This document shows, piece after piece, positions 36,814 to 48,300 of a DNA stretch of 64,000 nucleotides (within the stretch, counting starts at the first letter, position 1; each line of letters opens with the position of its first letter). Source of the stretch: Siderastrea siderea (Eukaryota; Cnidaria; Anthozoa; Scleractinia; Rhizangiidae); assembly GCA_964030785.1 (NCBI GenBank), contig OZ034975.1, forward strand, positions 43,530,069 through 43,594,068, written 5' to 3'. Under the pieces are notes generated by a model. The model ran no database searches. It saw nothing but the letters and a program-made list of their open reading frames with translations, and was not told where the DNA came from. The position numbers and the translations under genes are program-made.

Positions 36814-37383
36814 GGAGATTTTGGAACCTCCGTTTATAATTGAACAATCAAAGGGCGCAAATGTCGATATTTATCTTCAGATCTGTGTTTGTTTATACTC
36901 GCTGCGCTGAGCAAACGCTTATCAGAATCAAGCAAGTTTGTTGCGTTACCGAATTTCATTTCGGAAAAGGTTTGTTCTACAAACAAACTCATGCTTTAGC
37001 TGTCCTGCTGAAACGAAAGTATTGTTTAAGGTTTGTTTATGGGGGAAAATTTTATTATCAATTGCGAGTTCGATATCTCAATGTTCTGCTCAAAATTTAG
37101 CACATTTAGGATCAAAAGCAACCAATCATAGACGTGACAGTTTCCCGAGCGGTCATGATCAGAAGTCACGGTGTCAGATTTTTTCGAAGGTGCATTGTCT
37201 GCCTGCTTCAACGTTATTGGTTGTTTACAAAAAAACTTTGCTATCTTTTGTTTTCAGTTAGCGTCGCGATTGGTCAGTTTTTTTCCAACAGGCCCGGTTG
37301 GAGTAGCCGCACTGTAAATGTTTGTCAAAATCTTTTGCCATTACCAAGGAGAAAATTGTTAAAACAACTTTTATTTCTTGCAG

Positions 37384-37730
37384 TGCTTGGACGCAAGTGT
37401 TACGTTTGTTTCAGTAAAGATAGTATGTCAGACTGCAAGGGCAAGATAGAGTCCCACGACTGTAGTGTCCTCGGCCCGAGTTATGACCAATGTGCTTCAA
37501 TGCATGTCGATGTTGACGCTGGCGGGATCAAGTTTGAATCGTACGTCAAATCCTGTTTCACCAAATCGGATTGTGAATCCGGTAATGACGCATTTAAGCA
37601 GTGCAAGAGTGTTGATGGGGCGACATGCGAGCTGAATTGCTGTGACTCAGATAACTGCAACGGTGGTACAGTCGCTGCGGTCAGCGTTACCCTGATGGTG
37701 ACATGCGCCCTGATGGCCTTGTTTCGTTAA
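37384..37730 (+). CDS. Ly6/uPAR-like GPI-anchored protein, last exon
   Basis: A good acceptor (TTTTATTTCTTGCAG, to 37383) opens a frame of about 115 codons ending TAA at 37728. It has the Ly6/uPAR pattern: K-CYVC near the start, paired cysteines through the middle, and CCDSDNCN before a hydrophobic tail (VAAVSVTLMVTCALMALF) of the kind replaced by a GPI anchor. Such proteins are extracellular three-finger folds held at the cell surface, and functions vary widely. The acceptor is phase 1, so a signal-peptide exon lies upstream. The frame running back to 37134 is probably intron. A signal-like ATG at 34519 (MKTLFALAFLFCF) was considered, but its donor phase does not match directly. AATAAA at 37869 is a likely polyadenylation signal. 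Confidence 0.75.
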
Positions 37731-37868
37731 GCTGAAAAGATGAAAAAGATGAAAACTTTCAGCTAGGAATCTCATTAGGAACCAAAACTTTATTTGTTAC
37801 GTAAAAAGAATACAACAACGTGTACAAAAACGTGTAGTACAATGTTTTTAAGTTTGTCTGTGAGCTGC

Positions 37869-37874
37869 AATAAA
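37869..37874 (+). terminator. polyadenylation signal of Ly6-like gene
   Basis: AATAAA lies 139 bases after the stop codon. A second AATAAA follows at about 37925. Confidence 0.55.
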
Positions 37875-37969
37875 ACACTGCAAAGTGATATTATGGTGTT
37901 ATGTTGACAGTTTTTGTTTGAGCAAATAAAAATTATAACGGTGGAGAGAATGGAGGATGACCATGTTTA

Positions 37970-37979
37970 GTATATATAT

Positions 37980-38053
<74 letters not shown>
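37970..38053. repeat. (TA)n microsatellite
   Basis: About 40 TA repeats with one CATG interruption. It produces artificial Tyr-Ile frames on both strands. Confidence 0.97.
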
Positions 38054-38056
<3 letters not shown>

Positions 38057-38387
38057 CTAGCACGACAGACAGGAGAAGCTTCAACAAAAACAATAGCCGT
38101 GAAAATTTAATGTTTGATATTTGGCGATTATTTGCCGAATTGTATGAGAATTACTACTGAATGAATACCAGAGTCAACTTTTTGTTCAACTTTGGCGTTA
38201 CTGATAAGCCAAGCCTAAAAGCGGAGCTCCACATCTGTTTTCGCTAGTACTTATTAACCTCTGAAAATACTCTCACTGAAGTCGTTAACAATGGCGTATG
38301 CTAGTCGTGTGTCCTCAAGACAAGATTCCATGGGGAATAAATCGTCAATTCTAATTGCAAAAATGCTGTTTCTGGTTTACCCTATAT

Positions 38388-39893
38388 GAGGGGGGTGAAT
38401 AGGGGTATGCAAATCCGCCGATCCGTGCTATTTCTTGGCCCGATCCGTCGATCCGACGTTATTTTCGTTCAAATCCGGATCTGCGTTACATAAAAACTTT
38501 ACGTGGTTAAACTATACTGCATATGCGTAAATATTTGTTTTCTTTTTCTTCTACAGTATTTAGATCTTACCCGAAGTTTTCTGTCTTTGCTAGTGCTTGA
38601 GAAAGTAGCGGTATAGCATTACAAGGTGAATTAAAAAATACTTTCACAAGTTGTTCTGCAATCGCAGCTACTTTGGGACTTAGGTATTCAGAAGTTTTCG
38701 TGGCAGCTTCGTAAATTCTAGGATAAAAAGATGTTGGACAATGGTGTGTTTCTCCGCACAATTCAGCTTTTAATTATTAAATAATTTGCGAGCATATAAT
38801 AAAACCAAATCGACAGTGTAATGGTTTCCGATAATTTAGAATGCAAGTATCTGGTATGGCGTGTGAAGATTTTGTAATCTCTTTAGTTACATCACTTTGG
38901 CCAATATAATCTTCTAGCTTACAATTAACAAATAAAAAAACCCAAATCGTGCTTTGTTCCTTGATAAAGCACACAAGAAAGTGACGAGAGCACGAAAGAA
39001 GTGTAGGGTGAGCACGAGCCGCAGGCGAGTGCTTCTTCCTACTTCTTTAGTGCTCTCGTCACTTCCTTGCGTGTTTTATCATAGAACAAAAAACGGTTTT
39101 GGTTTTTTTATTTGTTTTATAACATAGCTTTCCTCACATTTGTAAAGAAATTGGCTTTACTTTGCAAGAAAACAAGTTTCATTCATAGCTTGCAAGCACG
39201 CACAAGAAAGGTTTTCAGCTTGCCAGCGCGCGCATCTCGTGCATCTGTACTCTGATAAAGCACGCTGTTTCAACCAATCACAGCGCGCGTTATATCAAAA
39301 CTTTATTATAACACGTTTTAAAGTAGGCAGTACTCAACTTTCTTTAAGAATTACTATGCTTATCGGCAAGTGTTTTCCACGGTATCATCTTGGACCTCTT
39401 GAGTTCATGATCTTCAACTTTTTATCACAGTTACATTTTGTTCTCGATAAAATGGTCACTACAATCTAGTTATGGGCTTTCTGATCTTTCCACTTGCCAA
39501 AAAAAGACGGGTAAGTGGCTTGCCTATTTCCATTGCAAACTACCATTTGCTAATTGTTTGAGTCGTGGTTAATCCTAGCATTTAATATAAGGGGGCAAAA
39601 TGTAAGCTGCATTCAGTTTATCGAGTCCTTGATCAATTTGTGAACCTGGCGTAACGGTTCAACGGATGTGATTACAAAAAATTTTGATCAACGCCGACCG
39701 AAAATTAATGATCCGATCCACAATCCGAACTTCTAGACATACAAAGTCAGGAATCCGGGCCAAAATTTTCAGCTGATCCGCGTACCACGGTATTTCTCAA
39801 GTCAGCGAATCCGCTTAATTTATCGCTAAAATCCGCAATCCGCGCCCAAAAAAAGCCCAAGTCCACCGATCCGCAAACCTATTCACCCCCCTC
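38388..39893. mobile_element. non-autonomous DNA transposon, copy B (relative of 10499-18247)
   Basis: The left end GAGGGGGGTGAATAGG and right end CCTATTCACCCCCCTC are perfect inverted repeats. CTATAT flanks both sides (38382-38387, 39894-39899), a 6-bp target duplication like that of copy A. The body aligns with both flanks of copy A, including ATCCG-rich subterminal DNA and CTTTTTCTTCTACAGTATTT. No long frame is present. An extra block of about 390 bp, absent from copy A, sits at about 38926-39312. Confidence 0.88.
38926..39312. mobile_element. foldback element nested in copy B
   Basis: Interrupts the alignment to copy A between CTTCTAGCTTA and AAAGTAGGCAGTACTCAAC. Much of it is palindromic around 39015: AGTGACGAGAGCACGAAAGAAGT pairs with ACTTCTTTAGTGCTCTCGTCACT, and outer AATAAAAAAACC pairs with GGTTTTTTTATT. 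A second AACCAATCACAGCGCGCGTTAT block follows. Confidence 0.75.
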
Positions 39894-40994
39894 CTATATT
39901 TGTTTGACCTTCCGAAAGTCGAAATTTTGCGTCATGTTTTCCATTTGTTCTTTTTCTTTCGGCTAGATTGCCACTTGGCCGTTTATGTCAAAATCGGCTA
40001 CTCGCCTGCTTCAGTGCCAGTTTGGTCGACCCGGATTTCATTCTATCAGTTGCTGCAGTTTATAACAGCTACTGACAATTTTACACACTGAGAGGAAGTA
40101 AGTTTTCTTTTAAGATTTTATAGATCATCGGCGGGGTTGTTCAGGTGCCGTTTTTGTTTTTCTTCCACGAAGTTGCTGCACCATTTGTTTACTTTTTTTA
40201 GTCACTGAAGGACAAAATAATTACAAAGGCCAGGAAAGAGGAAGGGTCTTTATCAGTTTCCCTTCCCCCTAAAAGAAAATACCACATGTGGAAAGGACAA
40301 CATGAAGTTAAAAATAGCAGTGATTACTTTGTTTTATTGCAAAAGATCAGAATACAATACTGCTCCCGCGAGTGTCTGCTAGCACGTGTTAGTGACACGA
40401 TTTTGCTTCGTTTGTTGTGATTGTTTAGTTAAATTTCTTCGGTTTTATGGCACTCAATTGAAAACTGCTTCAATAGCCTCCCAAATATTTTGGTCATACA
40501 GTCGTTCTAATTTGTCTGTTTAGCTAGTCAACAAGTACACGCGTCGCAGACATGGTCACACGGCCACGCACTCAATCCGTCGCACGCTAGCTTGACTTGA
40601 CTGAGAACTTGTTTGGTAATGTCTTGCCAATATACTTTAAAATAAACTGACCAAAACATTGATTGAACTTGATTCAAATTTCCATCTGCAAGCACGCAAT
40701 GCCCTGGAGCATAGAGGCAGGTCTGCTAGGCCGTGTTGCTTTACGGTTTCTGCACCTGGGCTCCTTTGATAGCTGTCATTGAAGATTGAAAACAATCTAA
40801 CATTATTATGCCTTAAGCCACTTATTATTCATATTAACCATTAAGCGCATTCAGCCCCTGGAGTTTCACGGGCGAGTGCTTGTGATATTGCAAGACCACC
40901 TGGCTACCTATCCTCAGCTCAACTTGTATTGTATTGTAAAAAATTGTTCCAGTGGATCTTGGAAATCTGGGAGAAGTTAACCTCAAGTTTTACC

Positions 40995-42880
40995 ATGCAA
41001 GTGGGAAGGCGCTTGTGGTTGAAGTTATTTCTAATTCAGGCGTTCTTTGTCCACATTTGCGTTGCACAAGGTATAATGAGTGAAATATTTGTCAGTTCAT
41101 ACCGTAACTCATAACTCATATTTAAGAATTGTTAGTCTGAATTTAGCCACGGATACAAACATATGCTACCAGCCGAATTTTTCTTTTTGCTGATTTGTAG
41201 TATGTAAATTTAATGATTAAGTTCTGTTAAATTTCAGTTAGAAAATCGACAATGTTATTAAATTAAGTGAATATTTAAACAATTACAAATGATTTTAGGT
41301 GTGCCTTGTTGACGGAATATACATTTCTTAGTGTCGCTCAACAATCTACCTTGGCAAGTTCCTATTCTCCAGTAACAACACTGCTTTACAAAAGCAAGCA
41401 AATTTGCAAATGTAGTCAACACACGCTATCAGTTCCTCGCCATTGTTATAAATATTCTGGCCCTTTCGTTCCCAAGAGTGCTCGGAAGAATTTACCGAAT
41501 CGAATGCATTATACGTTTCTATTAACCTTTTAGGCCGCATGTAGTGACAATCATCTAATTTCTCCAAATTATATCACTACTTAATGAAACAAACAGGTAC
41601 TCAGAATAAAGGGATTGATCTCTCAAGGGAAAAATCTTGATGTTTAAGCTAATTCTCCCAACTAGTACCATACAAATTATATGGAAAAAAGTGAGGAGAA
41701 TATGCACGTTGATATTGGGGGTTACAGGGGTCAGAAAACCGTTTACGCCCAGAGGGTGACCCTAAATTGTGTACGTGGTTAATTCTCACAGAAAAATACC
41801 GCAAATTACGGCGGCAAACTATCTGAAGGAAGTCTAATCGATCTACTTCGAATCTACTGAACTCCTGTTCGCTTCCAGATCCAGGAGTTTTTCAATTTAG
41901 ATCAGCGGAAGTGAGAGTGGCTGAGGGTTCACAGGATGTAACTATCGTCCTAGAGAATACCGGAAATAAAAATGTGGAAGCACAATTCAGGTACGAAACA
42001 TACAGCCTTGAGATAATAATTACGCTTTTCTGAAAGACTTGAAAGGAACAGGCTTTTCAGTCTTAGTTGTAAATTATCGTAAAATGTCCCGTGATGTTGG
42101 CTTTATCATAGTATATTGCGTTATTTTGTTGGTGTTGCTCACAGTGTGTGTCTTACAACTAGAGAGACTGGAGATTTTGTAGTATCACCGCTTCCTTTCG
42201 GGATTATTGCTTGTATTTTTCAGAGGCATGCCTTGGCAGACGGATATCTACTCTTGACATCATTTTAACACATTATTTTCTCTCCTGAATCGTATAAAAA
42301 AATTTTAATTTGCACTTCGATTCTGTCCCTGGCTGTTCGACCACTTGACTAAGCTGACCATGTTTACAAATCAACTTCTTTTCGTGATGTGATTAGTTCT
42401 CGTTCTAAAAAGTGAAGAATGGTCTTCCTCGTTATGGCGTCGGTCAAAAAGCAAAAAGGCATTTCCTGAACGTTTTCTTTAGTGTAAATAAGTAAATAAA
42501 TAAACAAGTAAATAAATAAATAAGCCAGATTATTGTAAGTAGCAATTTATTCTTCGAAATGATCCACCGTATCGGTTTCGATCTTTCTCACAGGGTTTTT
42601 ACAAATGACTTGGATGCAACTGCTGGGGTAGACTACATTCAGACAGCGGAAATTATAAGTTTTGCTGCAGGCGAAACGACGAAAGAACTTCGGATTCCCA
42701 TAGTAGACGATAATAAAATTGAAAACGAGGTATCATTCGTAGTCGCCATGACCCGCATTGGTCCAACTCGTCCAAGTGTTAAATACGGAGATCGAACTGA
42801 GGTAACAGTGATAATCGAAGACAACGAAACTACAAATCCTTCTACGAACCCCCCAGCGACTGATTCTCCTCCAGCCAGTG
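40995..42880 (+). CDS. signal peptide plus Calx-beta domain protein (3' end unresolved)
   Basis: Three exons join in phase: 40995-41070 (ATG, signal peptide MQVGRRLWLKLFLIQAFF), 41879-41990 and 42594-42880. The product, about 158 residues so far, holds one Calx-beta domain. The first half is FRSAEVRVAEGSQDVTIVLE. The second half has ATAGVDYIQT, ISFAAGETTKELRIPIVDD and VTVIIEDNE. A Thr/Pro/Ser-rich linker follows. Calx-beta domains are extracellular or membrane modules, often calcium binding. The last exon ends at a GTAGGT donor, and reading through it meets a stop at once, so more exons are expected. The intron phase (1) matches the exons at 46077 and 49635, so this may be an alternative 5' part of the ZP gene downstream. 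The upstream in-frame ATG at 40929 makes a poorer signal peptide. Confidence 0.75.
41515..41725. repeat. dispersed repeat, copy 2 of 2 in window
   Basis: Counterpart of 3055-3245: CATCTAATTTCTCC, TATCACTACTTA, TAATTCTCCCAACTAGTACCAT and TATATGGAAAAAAGTGAGGAGAA occur in the same order. It lies in the first intron of the Calx-beta gene. Confidence 0.6.
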
Positions 42881-42930
42881 GTAGGTAGACCAGTAAAGGA
42901 ACACAATTTGAGATGTAAAATTTCAATGTT

Positions 42931-43187
42931 GGGGCGTGGTGGTGTAGTGGTTAGTGCGTTGGACTCCATATCTTATGGTCGGTGGTTGGAAGCCTTATCC
43001 GGCTGCATTCATGTTGCATTTGCTTCCTAACACAAAAAGACGTTACTCCAAATTGTCTCTCCTCATCCAGGTGTATATAAACGTTATTGAACTAGCGTGA
43101 GGTCCGTATTGGGAAGATATTGGTCGAGTTCCTTTTTTGGAAGTTCATGGACCGAACGAGCTAGTTCAATAAAGGATTTATTATTAT
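42931..43187 (+). mobile_element. tRNA-derived SINE
   Basis: The head has an A-box-like TGGTGTAGTGGTTAGTGC and a decayed B box (GGTTGGAAGCC). A shared core follows (CATCCAGGTGTATATAA), and the element ends ATAAAGGATTTATTATTATGG. It belongs to the same family as the minus-strand copy at 27893-28116. Confidence 0.7.
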
Positions 43188-45374
43188 GGCTCTTTACAAA
43201 TTCGCGAACAGCAAAGCGTATTTCTATTATAGAAAGCGCACTACAAAGACGAAAGGAGGAAACAAACGATTTTCAAAATGTCATTTTCGCAGAGATTTTG
43301 CCAAACCTATAAGCAAGAAAGCAAGAATAAAGTTTCGACATCATACAAAACTGCCCTATCTTCTAAATTTTTTCCAAAGCACAATTTTGTGAGACCTTTT
43401 CGTGTGCGGTCCATCTTAGCAGTCTTATCCAGGGGGGAGTAGCCATACTCTAAGTTGCTTCATGCTGCAGAACCAGCCGTGTAGGCCTCTTGGGGCTCAT
43501 GTGCAACGTAACCTTTTTTTTCAAACTCCAGAGCGTGTTTTTTGAACGCAAACAGTTTTAAGAGCGGTGCCGTTTATCTCTGGTGCATGTGCATAACTCA
43601 AAATTTGAAATTTTTTTGCGAACCTAAATCGGTCCTTATTTTTTGCCTCTTTCTTTTCTTTTTCTTTTATTGGTTTGTTAGGCTCTTTCTCGCCTTTCTT
43701 TCTACGGAATGGCCAACGTCGTTCCCAGGACTTTTCCCTTTTTTAAATGGAAAAAGTCCTGGGAAATTTTTCTGGAAAAGTGAAAAAGTTTACCTGGAAG
43801 GAGTACCAGGTGCTGCGCATGCGTAGCCCAATTTTTCATAAGCACCGATTTGACAAGCAAACGTAAATGGTTCTTTGTATGTGACTCTGGCAGAAGTGGT
43901 GAAAATTTCCAAAATGAGGTACCAACGGAACGATCTAGTCTTTTCGAATACGCTGTTTATCAAAAGGATTGCTTGACGATAAGGCTGATTTCATTAGAAA
44001 TGTCTGAGTCCGCATATCACCTCAGGGGTCGTAAACGACCCCAACAGGTCGAAAAGGCCGCTAATGCCCTACTTTTATCGTGCTGTATATGAAATACAGA
44101 GAAATGTTTGCGTTTAGAGTTAATTTGTGCGCGATCATATTGAACGGCGGTATTGCATTATTTTACCGACCAAAATTGGTTTCCTGCGTTAATCCTACAT
44201 ATGACCGTGGGCCGTAAGACGGGGAGGGGGGGGGGGGGGGAGGGGAGAAGTAGCCATAATGATATTACGCGGCGGCCTTATTACGAAGTGGCTAAATAAC
44301 GCGGCGTTTCGCCGTACACTTTTCCACGTTTTCCGAAAGGGGAGGAAGGTAAAGATGGCCAACACGACGTGTGGTAATCGTTTCGACAGTTCATATTGGC
44401 GCTCGCTCTCAAACATACATTGATTATCTAGAATTTTCCATTGACAATTAGCGAAATTAATTATGCATTTACTAGATTATCACTAATTGCATTTGCTTTA
44501 AGGCTTCTCACAGAAAGAAAAATGCAAATATAATTAGTGCAACTGAAGTCTAGAAATTTATTTACTTACCCAATTAGTTTTTAAAGTTCCTCGGTCCCCA
44601 GGTGGGGTACAGAACCAAAAACGATCAGCCTCTATTTCATACTATCCGTTTTTCAACACTACTGCAGCACCGGATGAAGACAACAACTCTACTCGCTCTT
44701 TGACAACATGTTCATTGATCGAATCAATAAACAAAAGCAAAATTTGGAGGACCTATCCACGGAATGTTTACCCTTTTCAATCCAGCAGTTTAACTATAAG
44801 TCGCTGTTGTGTTTTCACCTCGATCCTTGTAGACTGCACGAGCAGTCGTTATTTTTCGGTAGTGAGGCGCGCGTACGAGAATCGAGAAAGCCGCGAAAAA
44901 ATGCGAACAAGAGCTCGGGTCTACCACTCCTTTCGAGAATGGCCTGAATAAAATCATCCAGTGTGACTATTCAAATCAAATCTATTGAACAGTAATGTCT
45001 GACTATTTCTGTTTGTCTTTTTTATCATTTTGTGCAAAACGGCATTTGTTTTGTTTTAGCTCTATTTTTAAGCTTACACGAGGCACTGGTGGCAGTTAAG
45101 GATCCAAAGTTAATTTTTGTAATAGCTTGCTCAAACAAGCCGAAATCTTGAATCGTTAATTAGCTTTGTTCTAGTTCCCGGCAAGGACAATAGATACGCC
45201 TCTTTTCAAAGGATGACGTGTCTCGATTGTCTGTTTTGTCACGGTTTGCTACTTAAGCAGATGTGCGTTCCAAAAGGCGGTGCTCGGCTTGTTGAATCGA
45301 CTCGGCGGCGGTGAAATTTGGCGGCAGTTAGCGTTTTCTTTTTAGCACGGATTTTGCGGCCTAGGAGACAGAAA
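43188..45374. other. intergenic or intron between Calx-beta exons and ZP gene
   Basis: No exon was recognised. It contains an inverted pair CCCAGGACTTTTCC / GGAAAAAGTCCTGGG at about 43727-43765, a G-rich tract at 44220-44245, a weak copy of the 106-bp repeat at about 44958-45035 and, at its right end, the presumed promoter of the ZP gene without an obvious TATA box. Confidence 0.45.
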
Positions 45375-48300
45375 ATGAAGGCCCTCATCGCATTGTGCCT
45401 CTCCCTCTACTTTGCCTTAGGTATGCAATACTTTTTAGCAAAGCAAAATTTTTGATCTAATTTAATTGGCTCTAGTTCTGTTCATGAATTAGTAACTGCA
45501 TCTTCACACCGAGTGAAAGATTTTGCCATCTCTCGCTCAAAGCTAACCTTCGAATCATCTCTTTAGTGAAAACATCCAGGCAAGAAACTGAGCCTTAGGG
45601 TATTTTGCACGTAGCACCCGCTTCTGGCACCAATGAAGGTCTTTGAGATCATTCCGAACGTTTTGAACATCGAACGGGCCTGCACATCTATTCGTGCAAG
45701 TGTCAGTGATCGAAACACCTGAGCTTAAGACAATTTTATACCCTGTAGCGTCTCTTCGGCTTTTGCTGCAAATAAGTTTTGATTATAAAAGCGTTGGAAA
45801 TTTTGATCTGGCAAATTGTATGTTATATTGTCGATAAGGTGATTGTGGATATGACGCCTTGTGCATTGAAGCTTACTTTTTGGCCTGCATGCGTGCGTTA
45901 AAGCTACTAGGTGGGGTTTTTGAGGCGCAATGAATCCAAAGAAATCATGGTTTATTGCTCACTATTATGGTTTCATTATCGAAAGTTGCTAGATTTTCCT
46001 TTCGCTTGACGAAGAAAATTTTTGACAATGGTATTTGTTCTAATCTTGGTTCTTTTTATTTGTTTTTTCGTTTCAGGTTCTGCTTCGCCAGGAAACATCA
46101 CTGTGGACATGGAAGCTAGTAAGTAATTTCAATCGAAGTCACTTAAAGATCACTTATAAGTCACTTAAAGATCGCGATTTCCAGCAAACAAAAACGTTTT
46201 TAAGTCTTTTAAAGACGTTTTCGCTCTTGTCTGATTACACCTGCTTCTAGATCGACTTCATAATATTTTGCTTTGATTCTTTCCTTTGTTTCGCTCCTCG
46301 TGCGCTAGTTTACAGCAAACAAATTTAAATTCACGCAGCTCAAAATAAATAATTATAGACGTAATCCTGCACCTTTCAACATCTGCACACCCTTTTGCAA
46401 AGTTTAAATGAATCAATATTATTGCTTGAAAGAGGTTTGCTAAGTCGAAAGAAATTGAGAATTTTTCATGGCCTGTTGCACAAAAAGCGATTCAAGTAGT
46501 ACTTCACTTGTGGTGCAGTTTATTAAGCAGCTTGTAAAAAGTTTGCGTGTTTTTTTCGACAGGGGGCCTCGATTAATGAGAACTGCTACGAAACTTAAAG
46601 AATTTCAAAGGGAAATGTTAACTACAAGCAAGGCATTCCGAGCAAATTCTAGAAAATCTTTCGCATGACCAAGGCTTTCCCACAAATTGTCGGGCTGTTT
46701 AGATAATACAATGAAAAATAAAAGAATGCTTGTGAATATTCAATTTGTGAGTGCAAAGGGTCTGTGAACAATGCCAGTTGACACATTTAGGATATAATTA
46801 TACATAGTTTACAAAAATGCCTAAAATCCCATTGAAACCAATTAAGTATGCGCTGTCCATTGTTCGCACAAAGGCCAGCTTGTTTGCGCGAAGTCTGATG
46901 TCTTCAACCACCACCCAGCGACACAATATTTTAAAAACCACCGAAGCGAAGAATAGCAAAGTTGTTGTTCTCTTAGCGGTTGTGTCTAAAGTGAAGCTAG
47001 TAAAGTCACATAAGTAAATGTTTTTAGAAAGTAAAAATAATGAAAATTGCAGGTTAATCTTTGAAGCAAACTATGAAAGTTTATACATTTAAGTCCTGTG
47101 AGTCAAACGTGTTTCGAACAATGAAACAGGCGTCTCTGATTTTCATAATGAGACATAATAAGCCGCCATGCAATTCTTGAACTTTTTTGTTATGCAGATG
47201 TAGGGAAAAAAGAGTTATTTTCTTTCAATTTTCATGTCTTTCCACCCTTGAACAATGATATTTGCTCGAATTTTTGAGAATGGATAAAACCCTCTACAGT
47301 CTGATCGTCAGTGCTGAATAGAAATCTGCTTGAAGTATTCTGAGCAGAACTTTTCCGCTCTCTTAATATAATGAAAATCAACTTGCTTAATTTCCACTTC
47401 AAGTGAAATCTTTGTAGGTAAATGTTTGGTTCTCTTACAAACTCAGTGAAATTTTATATGCCACAGGTGCAGTACAATTATTGGTAATCAACTTATCACT
47501 AAGTTATCTCTTTTTGTTTTAGTCAAACTTTTAAATGGAAATTTACGAAAACAAAGATATCTACTGAAACTGACCACAGCTAAAACTACTGATTATACAT
47601 GAGTATTAAGCTCATGATATCCTGGATATCTGTGGTCTAACACGTTTGGGAGACAAAATTGATTGTTGAGTGATAATTTGCTGAGACAAAGCAATTTTAT
47701 TTCTGTGTTTTTTTTTAAAGTGCAAACTAAGAAACTTCCAAAAACATTCCCAAGCCAAAACTGTAGAGCTCACGACCTCTGCGACCTCTGCGGTAACCAC
47801 TGAAGCGAATATGTCGCCAAATACTCCTAACGATGTTTATGTAATTAATCCTTTTAATGCCAAAAGCACCCAAACTCAAAATTCGAGAAAAATCTCAATG
47901 TCATTATGTAAAATAGGAAAAAGCCTAAACAGCACCGCAGGAAGAAACTTCCCAAGAGCTAGCTTTTAAATGGGCACTCTTTAGGATTTCATCCACAGAC
48001 TCAGAAGTAAGCAATTAATTCCAAGACTCAATGTTTCGCTTTAGAAATTAAACTGGTCCTGTAAACAAGCTACGTAGTTGTTAGGAGATACACATCTGGA
48101 TTTTCACTCGCTTTATTCCTTCGTGTGGAAACCCAAATATTTATTGGGTGAAAATGCAAATGTTTACTTTCAATTGATAGCTAAGTTATAACTATATTGA
48201 GTGAGCCGTAACATCCCGGTGCGTTTAATAGATGTACACTTTGCTAAAGGCAAAAGAAATTAACGATGTGTTTGTTAACTTGCCGTGTCGTTAGTACCAA

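Noticed and set aside
37134..37383. N-terminal extension of the Ly6-like frame
   Set aside because: A strong acceptor at 37383 precedes the conserved domain, and the extension has no clean signal peptide.
37899..38160. Tyr-Ile repeat open frames on both strands
   Set aside because: They are translations of the (TA)n microsatellite.
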